DNA of 64,000 bases from Podospora comata. Its lineage: Eukaryota; Ascomycota; Sordariomycetes; Sordariales; Podosporaceae. Below, piece by piece: positions 44,507 to 55,500 of this stretch (positions are counted from its first letter, which is position 1; each line of letters starts with the position of its first letter). The translations under genes were made by a program, and so were the position numbers. Location: positions 3,162,001-3,226,000 of the forward strand of contig CP071494.1 of the NCBI GenBank assembly GCA_017354895.1, written 5' to 3'. Under the pieces are notes generated by a model. It did no database searches. It was not told the DNA's origin and was given only the letters and a program-made list of their open reading frames with translations.

Positions 44507-45131
44507 ATGGTCAACCTAGAGGATATTCAACCCAGCGTCCAAGCCGACGAGGGGACTCACACGGCCTTCTTTTACGGCAAGCATCTCACCCCCCTTTTTT
44601 CTCACTTACAATTTCATACTAAGCAGAAAACAAATAGGCACCCTCATGGTCCCAGACGTCTTCTACACCGTCTGCTACAACCAATCCAACGTCCCCCCCG
44701 AGATCAAAGCCCTCCACACCTTCACCCCCGCCATCCTCCCCGGCTACATCCGCCGCCGCGTTCGAGGCGCCGACTACCCCGGCATCACCCCGGACAAAGG
44801 CCACAAAGTCTTTGGCATGTACGCCTCCGGCCTCACAAACGCCAACATGAACAAGCTGGACATTTTTGAGGGGGGGCAGTACGTGAGGAAAACGGTCGAG
44901 GTGAAGTTGCTGGAGAAGGTGGGGGATGTGAAGGGGGAGGGGAACGTGGAAGGAGAGACGAAAAAGGCAGAGGTGTATGTTTTCCATCCGGATCACGAGG
45001 ATGAGCTGGAGGATAGGGAGTGGGATTTGGAGGAGTTTAGACGGGAGAAGATGCAGAGGTGGACGAGGGCGGGGTATGTTTTTGATGGGTGTGATCCCAA
45101 TGATCCGGCAAAGGTGGAGGCTGCTGTGTAA
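44507..45131 (+). CDS. AIG2-type gamma-glutamylcyclotransferase-like protein
   Basis: Exons 44507-44576 and 44638-45131 encode 187 aa. The family start motif is rebuilt across the splice as AFFYGTLMVPDV. The substrate-loop and catalytic pattern NKLDIFEGGQYVRKTV supplies the catalytic Glu of the GGCT/AIG2 fold, followed by AEVYVF. Such enzymes release 5-oxoproline from gamma-glutamyl amino acids or glutathione fragments, or process gamma-glutamylamines; the exact substrate is not predictable. The tail EWDLEEFRREKMQRWT is typical of the fungal members. The intron uses a GC donor (separate entry). Skew turns to G-rich near 44850. Confidence 0.85.
44577..44637 (+). other. GC-AG intron in the gamma-glutamylcyclotransferase gene
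   Basis: The conserved FFYGTLM is restored only by joining base 44576 to 44638, giving a 61-bp intron GCAAGC…TAG. No GT dinucleotide exists anywhere between exon 1 and the acceptor, so a GT donor there is impossible. ATACTAAG near 44626 may be the branch point. Confidence 0.85.
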
Positions 45132-47360
45132 GGCATGGCCGGCCGGCAGGAGAGGGAGCCGTGATGGTTCGGTGTATGGAATTTGGGTCGCGAGTCAGGT
45201 GAGAGGAGGAGACAGCGATAATGTGGGTTTGAGTTCTGGTTACGAGATCAGCGAGGTCCCCGTCAGCGAATGTGGATTGATCTGTCATCTTTAGATAGAG
45301 AATGAGAAAGATGAAACATCTAGGTTGTGTGTGTACACTGTGGCCTGCGGCGATGGCGGCCGTTGGATGTTTTATGACTAAACTTGGGGTCGACAGGAGA
45401 GCGGTCTGCGCCACAGGTGCAAGTTGCTTTAATGCGATGGCGTCCACCCGGGTTGTACGAGAACTCGTGTCAACTTGCCGAACTGCTGCATCGTGGACGA
45501 CTTGGCGGTTTGTTTAAGAATACAGTAACGGCCCGTGGTCACGCTTGAGGAGGGCGGCAAGACCGGTAACTATGCCCAATTGGTGATATATCCATGGTGT
45601 TCATACTCTTGTGGTGGTGTTGTTACTCTTGCAGTGAGAAACTCGGGTCTTTTCGAATACAAAAGTGAACATTAAGCTCTCCAGAGTTCTAAAGAGATGT
45701 CAGGTCTTACAGATGAATTGATTCCAAACCGTGTGAGAAAATCCAGCCCCCAACCTGGCGTGGGGAAACGACCACACAAGACGAAGGTGAGGGGTGTGTA
45801 GTAGGGGTCAGTTCAACGGTTTTATGCCCCAACAAAGAACCAAAAGTCCATGCCGACCGTTTATATCAGAATTTACCTACTCGCAAATCCCATCAAGTAA
45901 GCTCCGAATTATATGCAAGTGGACAAAGCAGGTGAAGCGATGAGCAACTTTGAGCCAAAAATTGTAGGTAGATGCTCCAAAGCAACAGCAGCCCAACCAG
46001 CTGAGGCTAATGATCCGTCACAGGGGTCGTTGGCCCTAAACCCCACTGAAGGAACGCTAAGAACCAAATCCTGCGGGAGATGACGCAGCTAGCGCAGATC
46101 ATTTCAGAACATCCAACATGCGTGGGGCTGGTTGCATTTTTTTGATCGTTGGTGATGGAAGCTCAGCAATCTTCAATCCTTGTTCCAACAAACGGACTGG
46201 CATCATGTGTGGTACATTGACGAGCCCAACGGGATCATGGCCAACAATCACATCAGTCTAGGCAACTCTTCCACCTCTGCCATGACCAACTATCACCACT
46301 TAATCATTGAGGCCGTCTGAACTTGTCATCTGACCTGCTCAACAGCTCGGGAAGCTGGCGGCACACTTCGGATGCGCAGATCGATGCTGAGGTTCGGCTG
46401 GCTCCGTCCCTGGTCGACGGCAGGCCGAAGCCTCTCCCGCAGACTCTCCTCTTGCACAAGTGCGCCACGATAGCGGGTCGCGAGACCCCAGAACATACCC
46501 TTTCATGGACCTCACTCAGCCCGCCGTGCCGCGTTTGCCACAGGACAACATCAACATCCTCTGACGCCGGAAATACGGATCTGTCATGGAGGAACAGACT
46601 GCAGAGCGACTGATTCCGTACCCAGCCATTGACTTTCTAGGCCGTCGACCCAGCAAGGCCTTTTGTGACCTGATATTCCGGGGGATTGTGTGATGTCTGT
46701 GGGGTCTACGGTGTTGAACCTGGGATGCAGCCGGCTGGACCCTGAACGGTCAGCCCTACTACCAGGTCTTCAAACATACCCCACCAGGAGAGACCACAAT
46801 GGGAACCACTCAGCTTCGTTGTTAGTCGGCCGGTACACCCTGCTCCATTACCGGATAGGCGCAAGCTGCGACAAGACGTGCTGGGTCATCATGGGCGGCG
46901 CCGTGCCAGCCCGGGCGGGATATGCCAAGGTCGGCGGGAATCCCATGCTCTGCTGCGAAGGCCTCTTTGCGTCGGCCCTTGTTTTGGTCCTGTCTATCAG
47001 AGGCACCTACCTGGCTTCGCCCTTTGTGTCCCCACATGGACGACATGCTGTTCTCAGTGCCATGAGAGAGGAGCTGGGACGGGAGGATATAAGGAGCAGA
47101 TAACCTCCAGGTTTGGAGTTTTTGGTTCTTCATCCTCACACTCACATCAACCACTCCAGTCTTTCCTTCAAGACCCACCTTCCTTTCTAATTGCCTGGTG
47201 CAATCATCTTACTCTCACACTCCTTTGAGATACCATCTTCATTCCTTTCTAGGACCAAGTTTCGTTGACCGCACTTGTCCTGTCATTCCTTGTTTGGATA
47301 CTCTAGTATCAGCCAGCTCTGCGCTACCAACCCAGCACCACACCGATACCAACCATCAAA
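45132..47360. other. 2.2-kb intergenic region upstream of the LPMO gene
   Basis: No gene recognised; a 137-codon frame at 46690-47103 (+) resembles nothing known. The right end is the LPMO promoter and a CT-rich leader. Confidence 0.5.
47088..47093 (+). promoter_or_regulatory. TATA-like box of the LPMO gene
   Basis: TATAAG in a GGATATAAGG context lies 273 bp before the ATG, followed by a CT-rich leader, as in inducible secreted-enzyme genes. It implies a 5' UTR of roughly 230-240 nt. Confidence 0.4.
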
Positions 47361-48107
47361 ATGTTCTTCACCAAGTCTGTCCTTGCCGTCGGTGGCCTTG
47401 CCACTCTTTCCCAGGCTCACATGCTCCTCCGAACCCCCGTCCCCTACACCAGCCCTGCTCTTGTCCAGGATCCTCTTGACCCTACGGGCGCCAACTTCCC
47501 CTGCCAGGCCCGCGCCGGTGCCCAGTTCGTCGGTACCGCTACCCCCATGGAGAAGGGGTCGACTCAGATCATGGCCTTCACCGGCTCTGCTGTCCACGGT
47601 GGTGGCTCTTGCCAGGTTTCCATCACCTATGACAACCCGCCCACCGCCGCCTCTGTCTGGAAGGTCCTCCACTCGATCCAGGGTGGCTGCCCTGCCCGCA
47701 ACCAAGCTGGCAACATTCTTCCCGACAACGCTGCGCTCGAGGGTGTGGACAACTACGAATACACCATCCCCGCTGACATCCCAACGGGCAACGCCACCAT
47801 TGCTTGGACCTGGGTCAACAAGGTCGGCAACCGTGAGTTCTACATGAACTGCGCCCCTGTCAGCATCGAGGGTCCCGAGGGCAGCGAAGATGCTCTTGCT
47901 GCTCTCCCCGACATGTTCACGGCCAACATTGGTGGCGACTGCACCACTGTCGGAGCCGATAGCAAGGATATCCTGTTCCCCAACCCTGGCAGCTCCGTTG
48001 AGACCAACGGCGATGTGTCTGCCATGGTTCCCCCTACTGGCAACTGCGGTGGTGGTGCTGCTGCTCGCGCCGTCCGTGGACGTCGCGCTTCCAAGTTCGC
48101 TGCTTGA
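47361..48107 (+). CDS. Secreted AA11-like lytic polysaccharide monooxygenase
   Basis: Intronless, 248 aa. A signal peptide (1-19, ending LSQA) exposes His20 as residue 1 of the mature protein. With His79 in GSAVHGGGSCQ it can form the copper histidine brace, and Tyr161 in GNREFYMNC is the likely axial residue. HMLLRTPVP, SIQGGCP and TIAWTWVNKVGNREFYMNCAPV match the AA11 pattern; AA11 enzymes oxidise chitin. Cysteines at 48, 84, 110 and 164 suit disulfides. The C-terminus carries a GGGAAARAVRGRR tail rather than a binding module. Codons are strongly C-ending throughout, unlike most neighbours, suggesting high expression. Chitin as substrate is inferred from the family; an AA11-related subfamily with another substrate is possible. 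Confidence 0.85.
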   Translation: MFFTKSVLAVGGLATLSQAHMLLRTPVPYTSPALVQDPLDPTGANFPCQARAGAQFVGTATPMEKGSTQIMAFTGSAVHGGGSCQVSITYDNPPTAASVWKVLHSIQGGCPARNQAGNILPDNAALEGVDNYEYTIPADIPTGNATIAWTWVNKVGNREFYMNCAPVSIEGPEGSEDALAALPDMFTANIGGDCTTVGADSKDILFPNPGSSVETNGDVSAMVPPTGNCGGGAAARAVRGRRASKFAA

Positions 48108-48250
48108 GCAACTCGCATAGTTATCTTGCTAGGCAGTTCTTGGTAGCTGCGGCCGTTCGTTTCTCACAGACATACATATCAGTTTCAGTACCATTCATAA
48201 AGGGTTCAGTCGTTTCAGCATTATAAGGGGCGCATATTCGTTGCATACAT

Positions 48251-48300
48251 ATCAGCATCAGCATCAGCATCAGCATCAGCATCAGCACCAGCATCAGCAC
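48251..48300. repeat. (ATCAGC)n hexanucleotide repeat
   Basis: About eight tandem ATCAGC units with one ATCAGCACC-type variant, about 145 bp after the LPMO stop and so probably in its 3' UTR. Confidence 0.95.
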
Positions 48301-48919
48301 GGGGTTACGGGAGTTTACACCCATAGCATTCATTTACAAAGCATTTGGGAAAGAGATCAAATCATGATTTATACGACAATCGTTCACGACACAACAATGT
48401 CATTCAAGGCCACAAATTCGCTACTGTTCGAAAGACACGCTCGTTACGAATCATCTTTCAGTACATTCGCTTACACACACGGCGGTGTCACACATTGATA
48501 CCAGACACTCACTTGGACATACATACATATTACGAAGAACATTTTCACGAAGACTAAAGACAATCGTTTTTGCATTATTGGATTGGTATGGGATAAGGCT
48601 AAATATCTTGGCTGGTGGTAATAATGGGTAATAAGGGCTGGCTTCTGCTATAGTTTCCATTCATTCTTGTTTATGAGGGTTGAGAACCAGAAAACTACTC
48701 GAGTGGTTGATGGCGAGGACCAAGACATTCCTTTAAGAGAAATAGTAATATACACTACACAATTATTATATTGTAATGACAAGATTCTGTTGAATCATTT
48801 GTGGTTGTTGACTACCTTGGCTCCGGAGTTGCCAAGGTAGGTCAAGGTGATATCATCGCAATATGTCCTGGGATGATCCAAGACTTTGGGGAAGGTGACT
48901 GCGGGGGACTGTGCTTAAT

Positions 48920-48935
48920 CGATAAGATAAGATCT
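48920..48935 (+). promoter_or_regulatory. CGATAAGATAAGATCT element upstream of TRA1
   Basis: This 16-mer, with two overlapping GATAAG cores, is identical to 12123-12138 upstream of NOP16. It lies about 655 bp before the TRA1 ATG. Confidence 0.45.
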
Positions 48936-49590
48936 CCCAGTGCCACGGTACGTACCTGCCCCACTAGTCATGAGGCTTGGCATGGGGCAAACAGCCACTC
49001 AGCTTCTAGAAGGCCCCTCCATATTCTCCGGAAGATTGATAGTGCGGAGCCTAGCGCACTTTGATTTCGCGGCCGCATCCCCCAGCTTCGCGACGGCTGG
49101 GATTTTTCGATTGACACGCGCAGCAGCAGGAAGCGTGGAGCGCAGCCTTCCATCAGTTAATTCACTTGTCACTTTCTGACTTTCAAGATACCCCTTCCTT
49201 CGTCTTAAACTTTACACTTCCCACCCAACGCCGGGAATACTTTTTAATAGTCACGACCCCTCCGCCTCTGCAGAGATCTCACAAAAGTCTAGTAGTTTGC
49301 GGCTGTTTATTAATTTCACTGCGCTGATGGAGATTCCAAAGTGAGTCTTCTCAAATGCGACAAACTTGAAGCTTCCCAGAGCTTCTTCCAGTTCGACCAT
49401 CAGCGCCTCACCCACAACCAACCCACACACCTAAACGAGGTTGCTCCTACCCATCGCACAGCGGAGGACTAATCGCCCGCATAGATAGTTAAAAGCCGTC
49501 AATATCAAACTTCAGTTACTATTATCGACCGTGCTGCGCATCGACCGGGTTGTCGACTTGTGACCTGCCGAGGAGGTGAATGTCGCAGCC

Positions 49591-52500
49591 ATGGCGAGCG
49601 GGACCTTCGAAGACATTGTGCGGAAGCTCAGTGTCCCTGACATCGGTAAGGCTGCCTACTTATCATGCCGTTGCATTGGTGCAGTCCAAGCTGACCTGAG
49701 CGTGTTTGGCAGAGCTTCGGGTCAAGGTCGAAGCAGCAACGGCCCTGCGCGACCAGCTCGAACACTATACCACTGGCCAGGTCTACCCGAATTTTCTGAA
49801 GCGATTGATGCCCGCCTTCATCATCATTCTCCGATCACCATGCATCTTCCAAGCGAACACGCCCGAGCAGGCGAATGCCCAGAGACTGCGCAACTGCGTG
49901 CTAGAAATCCTCCACCGTCTTCCGACCCAGCCGTCACCACCCGAGCCCTTCGCGCCGTATGCCGAAGAAGTCGTCGATCTGTTAATGACCCTGGTCCGAA
50001 CCGATAACGAGGACAATGCCATAATATGCATCAAGACCATCTCGGATATCATGCGTCATCAACATGCGGTGCTCGGTTCAAAAGTACAGACCTTCCTGAG
50101 CTTGATCCAGGATCTTTTTGAGCAATTGGATAGAGTGGTGAGGGAACAGATCGACAACACGTCGTCTACCGGTCCACCAGGTGCACCGTCTACCCCCGGT
50201 AGTACGCAGGCTGCCTTTCCGCCGCATCAACAGTCGCCGAGACCAGGATCTCCAGTCGCTACTGGTGGTCCTCCCGATTTCAATGCCGATGCTAATCAGC
50301 AGTCCAACAGGCCGCTACTCAAGGGCATGCAATCTTTCAAAGTCCTGTCCGAATGTCCCATTATTGTTGTGTCGATATTCCAGGTCTACAGGAACACGGT
50401 TGCGCAAAACGTCAAGGCCTTTGTACCCTTGATCAAGTCTGCCCTGAGCTGCCAAGCGAAAGCTCAGGATCAAGCACACAAAGATGCCGCGGCGCGAGGG
50501 ACCATCCACACAGGTGTCAGCCCAAACATTAAGAATCGGGCTGCCTTTGGAGACTTCATCACCGCCCAGGTGAAGACCATGAGTTTTCTGGCCTACCTGC
50601 TGAGACAGTACTCGCAACAACTCACAGACTTTCTGCCCTCTCTACCAGACATCGTCGTTCGCCTGCTCAAGGACTGTCCGAGGGAAAAGTCTAGCGCGCG
50701 GAAAGAATTGCTGGTGGCCATCCGGCATATTATTAACTTCAATTTCCGGAAAATCTTCCTGCCCAAAATCGACGAATTGTTGGAAGAGCGAACGCTGATT
50801 GGAGATGGCCTTACTGTCCATGAGACCATGAGACCTCTAGCGTACAGTATGCTGGCTGACCTTATTCATCACGTTCGAGAGAGCCTCACGCCAGAACAAA
50901 TCCGCAAGACGGTGGAAGTGTACACTCGCAATCTGCAGGATAATTTCCCGGGCACCAGCTTCCAGACCATGAGCGCGAAGCTTCTCCTCAACATGGCTGA
51001 GTGCATAGCACGTTTGCCAAACAAGGTGGACGCGAGGCATTATCTCATCATGATTCTGAACGCCATCGGCGACAAGTTCGCTGCCATGAACAGGCAATAT
51101 CACAACGCGGTCAAGTTGTCCAAGCTATACGCCCTGCAAACGGCTGGCCTCTTCCCCGAGACATATTTGGCCGACAAAAAGCACCCGCCAGAGTGGGACG
51201 AAATTGACATTTTCACTGCGATGCCCATCAAGACAACAAACCCTCGCGACAGGGCTGCGGATCCGGTGGTCGATAACAAATTTCTGTTCAAGAACCTGAT
51301 GAACGGGCTCAAGAATACCGTCTACCAGCTGAAGAGTTGCAATCCACAGGGCAGTGTTGACTTGACAGGTGCCCCTCATCCATGGGCAGAAGTTGCCCAT
51401 GGATTTACTGCCGAGGAGGTCAAGGTCATTATCAAGCTGTTCCGCGAAGGTGCCTACGTTTTCAGATACTACGAAATCGAGAAGCCGGTCACCGAGTCGC
51501 TGTACAGCTCCCCAGTAGAGTTCATGGCGAATTTCTACATGGTTTCTAGTGGAAAGGAGGAAAAGGACCTCCTGGAGACTTTTGCGACGGTTTTCCACTG
51601 CATTGATGCCGCTACTTTTCACGAGGTTTTCCAACAGGAAATTCCACGACTTTATGAAATGATGCACGAGCACACGGCGCTCCTGCACATTCCCCAGTTC
51701 TTCCTGGCCAGCGAGGCTACTTCCCCAAGCTTCTGCGGCATGCTTCTGCGCTTTCTTATGGAGCGGATCGAAGATGTTGGCTCGGCCGACATCAAGAAGT
51801 CGGCCATTCTCCTGCGGCTCTTCAAACTGGCCTTCATGGCGGTTACCCTGTTCGCCTCGTCCAACGAGCAGGTTCTGCTACCTCATGTGGTGGATATCGT
51901 GACCAAGTCCATTGAGCTATCGACCAAGGCGGAGGAACCGATGAATTATTTCTTCCTGCTTCGCTCCTTGTTCAGAAGTATTGGAGGTGGCAAATTCGAG
52001 CATCTCTACAAGCAGATATTGCCGCTGTTGGAAATGCTGCTGGATGTGCTGAACAACCTCCTGCTGGCTGCCCGCAAGCCATCCGAGCGCGATCTCTACG
52101 TCGAGCTTTGTCTTACGGTGCCCGCAAGGCTGAGCAACCTCCTACCTCACTTGAGTTACCTGATGCGCCCTCTGGTAGTAGCGCTTCGGGCAGGTACAGA
52201 CTTGGTGGGACAAGGTCTTCGGACACTGGAGCTCTGCGTTGACAACCTCACGGCTGACTACCTAGATCCCATCATGGCACCCGTTATCGATGATCTCATG
52301 ACCGCCTTGTTTGATCACCTCAAGCCGCACCCTTACAGTCACTTCCACGCCCACACCACGCTGAGAATTCTCGGAAAACTTGGAGGTCGCAACAGGAAGT
52401 TCATGACCGACGCGCTGCCTGTGACGTTTGAGCAATACGTCGATGATCGTGCCAGCTTTGACGTGAGATTGATTGGGTCGAAGAGAGACAGAGCTTTCCC

Positions 52501-55500
52501 AGCCCATCTCGGAATTGACCTGGCTGTTCAGAAATTGATGGAAACGCCAAAGCCTGGGAAAGGCCTGTCAAGTGTTGCGGCCAAACAATATGATGCCTAC
52601 TACAAGAAGCAGGCCTTGAGTCTCATCACGGCCCAGGTGAAGCTCCGCATCGGGTTTGACAACCTTCCGGATGATCTTCCCCGTCTGGTACGGCTCCAGG
52701 CGCAGGACTTGGTGAAACGCAACAGGGCTGTCGATATTTCTGCCTTTGAAACCACCGATCGGGAGCGATCAATTGTCAAGAAGAACGAGGAAGAGGCGCT
52801 GCTGAAGCGGCTCATCAAGGCGCTTGTGTTTGCCGAGTCTATCCCAGCCTTCAAGTCGGAGGTGGATGGCTTTCTCATGAATCTTGCTCGGCATTTCACC
52901 ATTGTCGAGGTTGGACGAGCACTGGTTGACATGAAGAGATTGGTCAGCCCGTTTGACCACAAAGCGGGCGAGGGACCTCTGTTCCTTGACTCTCGGGTGT
53001 TTTCCGACGCAATTCTGGACTCGCTTGCATCAGAGAACCCCGAGATCAGAGAAGCAGCCGAGCGTATGATTAAGGAGGTGTACAATTCGGCCCTCACCAT
53101 CTTCAACGACGCCAAAAATGTTTCGCGTCTTGCCTTCTTCAACACCCTGGCGTCTGCCTTTTGCCATGGATGCTATGAGGAGGAGTGGTTCACCAAGACC
53201 GGGGGCACGCTGGGGATCAAGTACCTGCTCAATGACATTGATCTCGGAGATCAATGGGTTGTGTCAAAGCAGATGGACTTCGTACGTGCTTTAATGTACG
53301 TCATCAAGGATATGCCTCAGGATCTGTCAGAGAAGACCAGAAGATCGGCGCAGGTCACTCTTGAGATGCTCCTGACTAGACTCACCAAAGGGATCAAAAA
53401 GTCAGACTGCTTCCATCAACAGCCACCGACTCCTGCTGCAGGACAACAACCACAGCCACCGACACCCCAGTCGCAGGTCAACCCAAAGTTTGCTCGCATT
53501 CCCAATATCATTGTGATGCTGAATGGGGAGCTGTCCCACATGAACCGCCATGTGCGTGAAACGGCACGCCGTTCCCTCGAGTTGATCGCCAAAGCTGCTG
53601 GCGCCGAGGTGTGGGAGTTGCTTGAGCCAAACAAGGCACAGTTGCTGCGGCCGATTTTCAACAAGCCTCTGCGCGCGCTTCCATTCGCCATTCAGATCGG
53701 CTTTGTGGATGCCGTCTCTTACTACATGTCTCTCAAGAAGGATTTCGTCCCCTTTGACAGCGATCTCAACAGACTGCTTATGGAGTCTCTGGCTCTGGCT
53801 GATGCCAGTGATGATTCGCTCGCTCAGAAGGCCCTCGAGTTCAGGACACAGCACTTCATTGTGAATCTCCGTGTCTCTTGCATCAAGATTCTCAGCAGCG
53901 CCATGAGCTTCGATGAGTTTGGGCAAGGGCAGAATAACCCGACGAGGGGCAAGGTTGTCGGCGTGTTTTTCAAGTGCCTCTACTCGGACTCCCAGCCTAC
54001 GATCGAGGCAGCCAACAATGCTTTGAGGTCTGTCCTCCAGCATACGACCAAGCTTCCCAAAGATCTGCTCCAGTCGGGGCTTCGGCCTGTTCTCGCTAGT
54101 CTTCAGGACGCCAAGCGATTGACTGTCCATAGTTTGGAGAATCTTGCCCGGTTGCTTAGACTCTTGACGACTTATTTCAAGGTCGAGATCGGTTCCCGTC
54201 TGCTGGATCACATCAAGCAGATCGCTGATCCGGCCTTCCTGCAGGAGGCATCCTTTACCTTTTTCGAGCAACAGCAGTCGATGAAGGTCATTGCTGCCGT
54301 GTTCAACATCTTCCACTTGCTGCCGGATGCTGCCAGGCACTTCAAGGAGCGGGTTGTTGACAACGTCCTTGACCTGGAAGAGAAGCTGAGACGGACTCAT
54401 CTCAGCCCTTTCCGTGTGCCGCTTTACCGCTACCTCAACAAGTATGCTACGGATGTTTGGGCCATGTTTATTGGCAAGTTGGACGAGCTGAAATATGGCC
54501 GGTTCATGTCCCAGGCTCTCCGACACCCAGACAGCCAGGAGCTCCGGGCGTGGGGTGCTGCGAATGTGGACACCATCATGAAAAGGTGCAGCACGGCTGG
54601 CCAGCAGAACAAGGACAACAAGTTCGTTGCCATTGTCAACACTATCAACCTGCTGGATGCTCTCTGCCAGTTCCCCAGCTCCAACCTCATGTACTGGTTG
54701 GACGGCAAGGAGCGCATCGACTGGCTCAAGCAGGTCGGCAAGGAGCTTGAACGCAGTTTGAAGAACAACTCCTTGCCACCATATCTGCGCCTGCCAGCTG
54801 ATCAAGCATCTGAACAGCTCATGAGCATCCTCACCAAGGCTCTGGAGCGCAAGCCTGAGGACTTGGAGCCATTGCTCAGCTTGATCGAGTCTGTCACTGC
54901 CGATGACTTCCGCGAGACGCAGGTTCTGCTCTCGCACATTTACAAGCACATCATCTGCAGCAACAGTATCGATTTCTGGAGAGCGGTGGTGCTGCGGTGT
55001 CTTGACATCTATGCGGGGAGAACGGCCTCTCAGCGGACGAAATGGTATCTCATCCACAACATTGTCAACCCGATTCTCGCGATGGACGTCATGCGCCACT
55101 GGCCTAACAAGACCACTGGCCCAAAGTTCCTGGACAAGTCCGTAATTGACTCGATCAACACCAAGATCTGGAGGGCGAATCCAACGGGTCCCCATGACGA
55201 CCTTTCTCAGCCCCGCATCGATCACACGAGAATGGAGGTACTGCAGCTTTCGGCGATGCTCGTCAAGTATCACAGTGGGATGCTTGAATCTTTTAGGAAA
55301 GACTTCATCAAGTTTGGCTGGACCTACATCCGTCTGGATGATGTTATCAACAAGCATGCGGCGTATGTGGTAATAGGTTACTTCATCGCCCATTACGAAA
55401 CACCCGTCAAGATCGTGACCCAGATTTACTCGTCTTTGCTAAAGACAAACCAGAACGAGGGGCGGTCCCTCGTCACGCAGGCATTGGAGTTGATGGCACC

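Larger units (their letters stand above)
48108..49590. other. Intergenic region between LPMO and TRA1
   Basis: It contains the LPMO 3' UTR, a CAGCAT repeat and the TRA1 promoter. No gene seen. Confidence 0.5.

Noticed and set aside
48251-48300. Regular hexamer repeat considered as a CRISPR-like array
   Set aside because: There are no spacers; the units are directly tandem 6-mers in a eukaryotic 3' UTR.
53402-55393. 663-codon open frame on the minus strand inside TRA1
   Set aside because: It mirrors the TRA1 codon pattern on the opposite strand, resembles no family and lies in a fully conserved gene. Other long antisense frames (55829-57028, 59495-60355) are the same effect.
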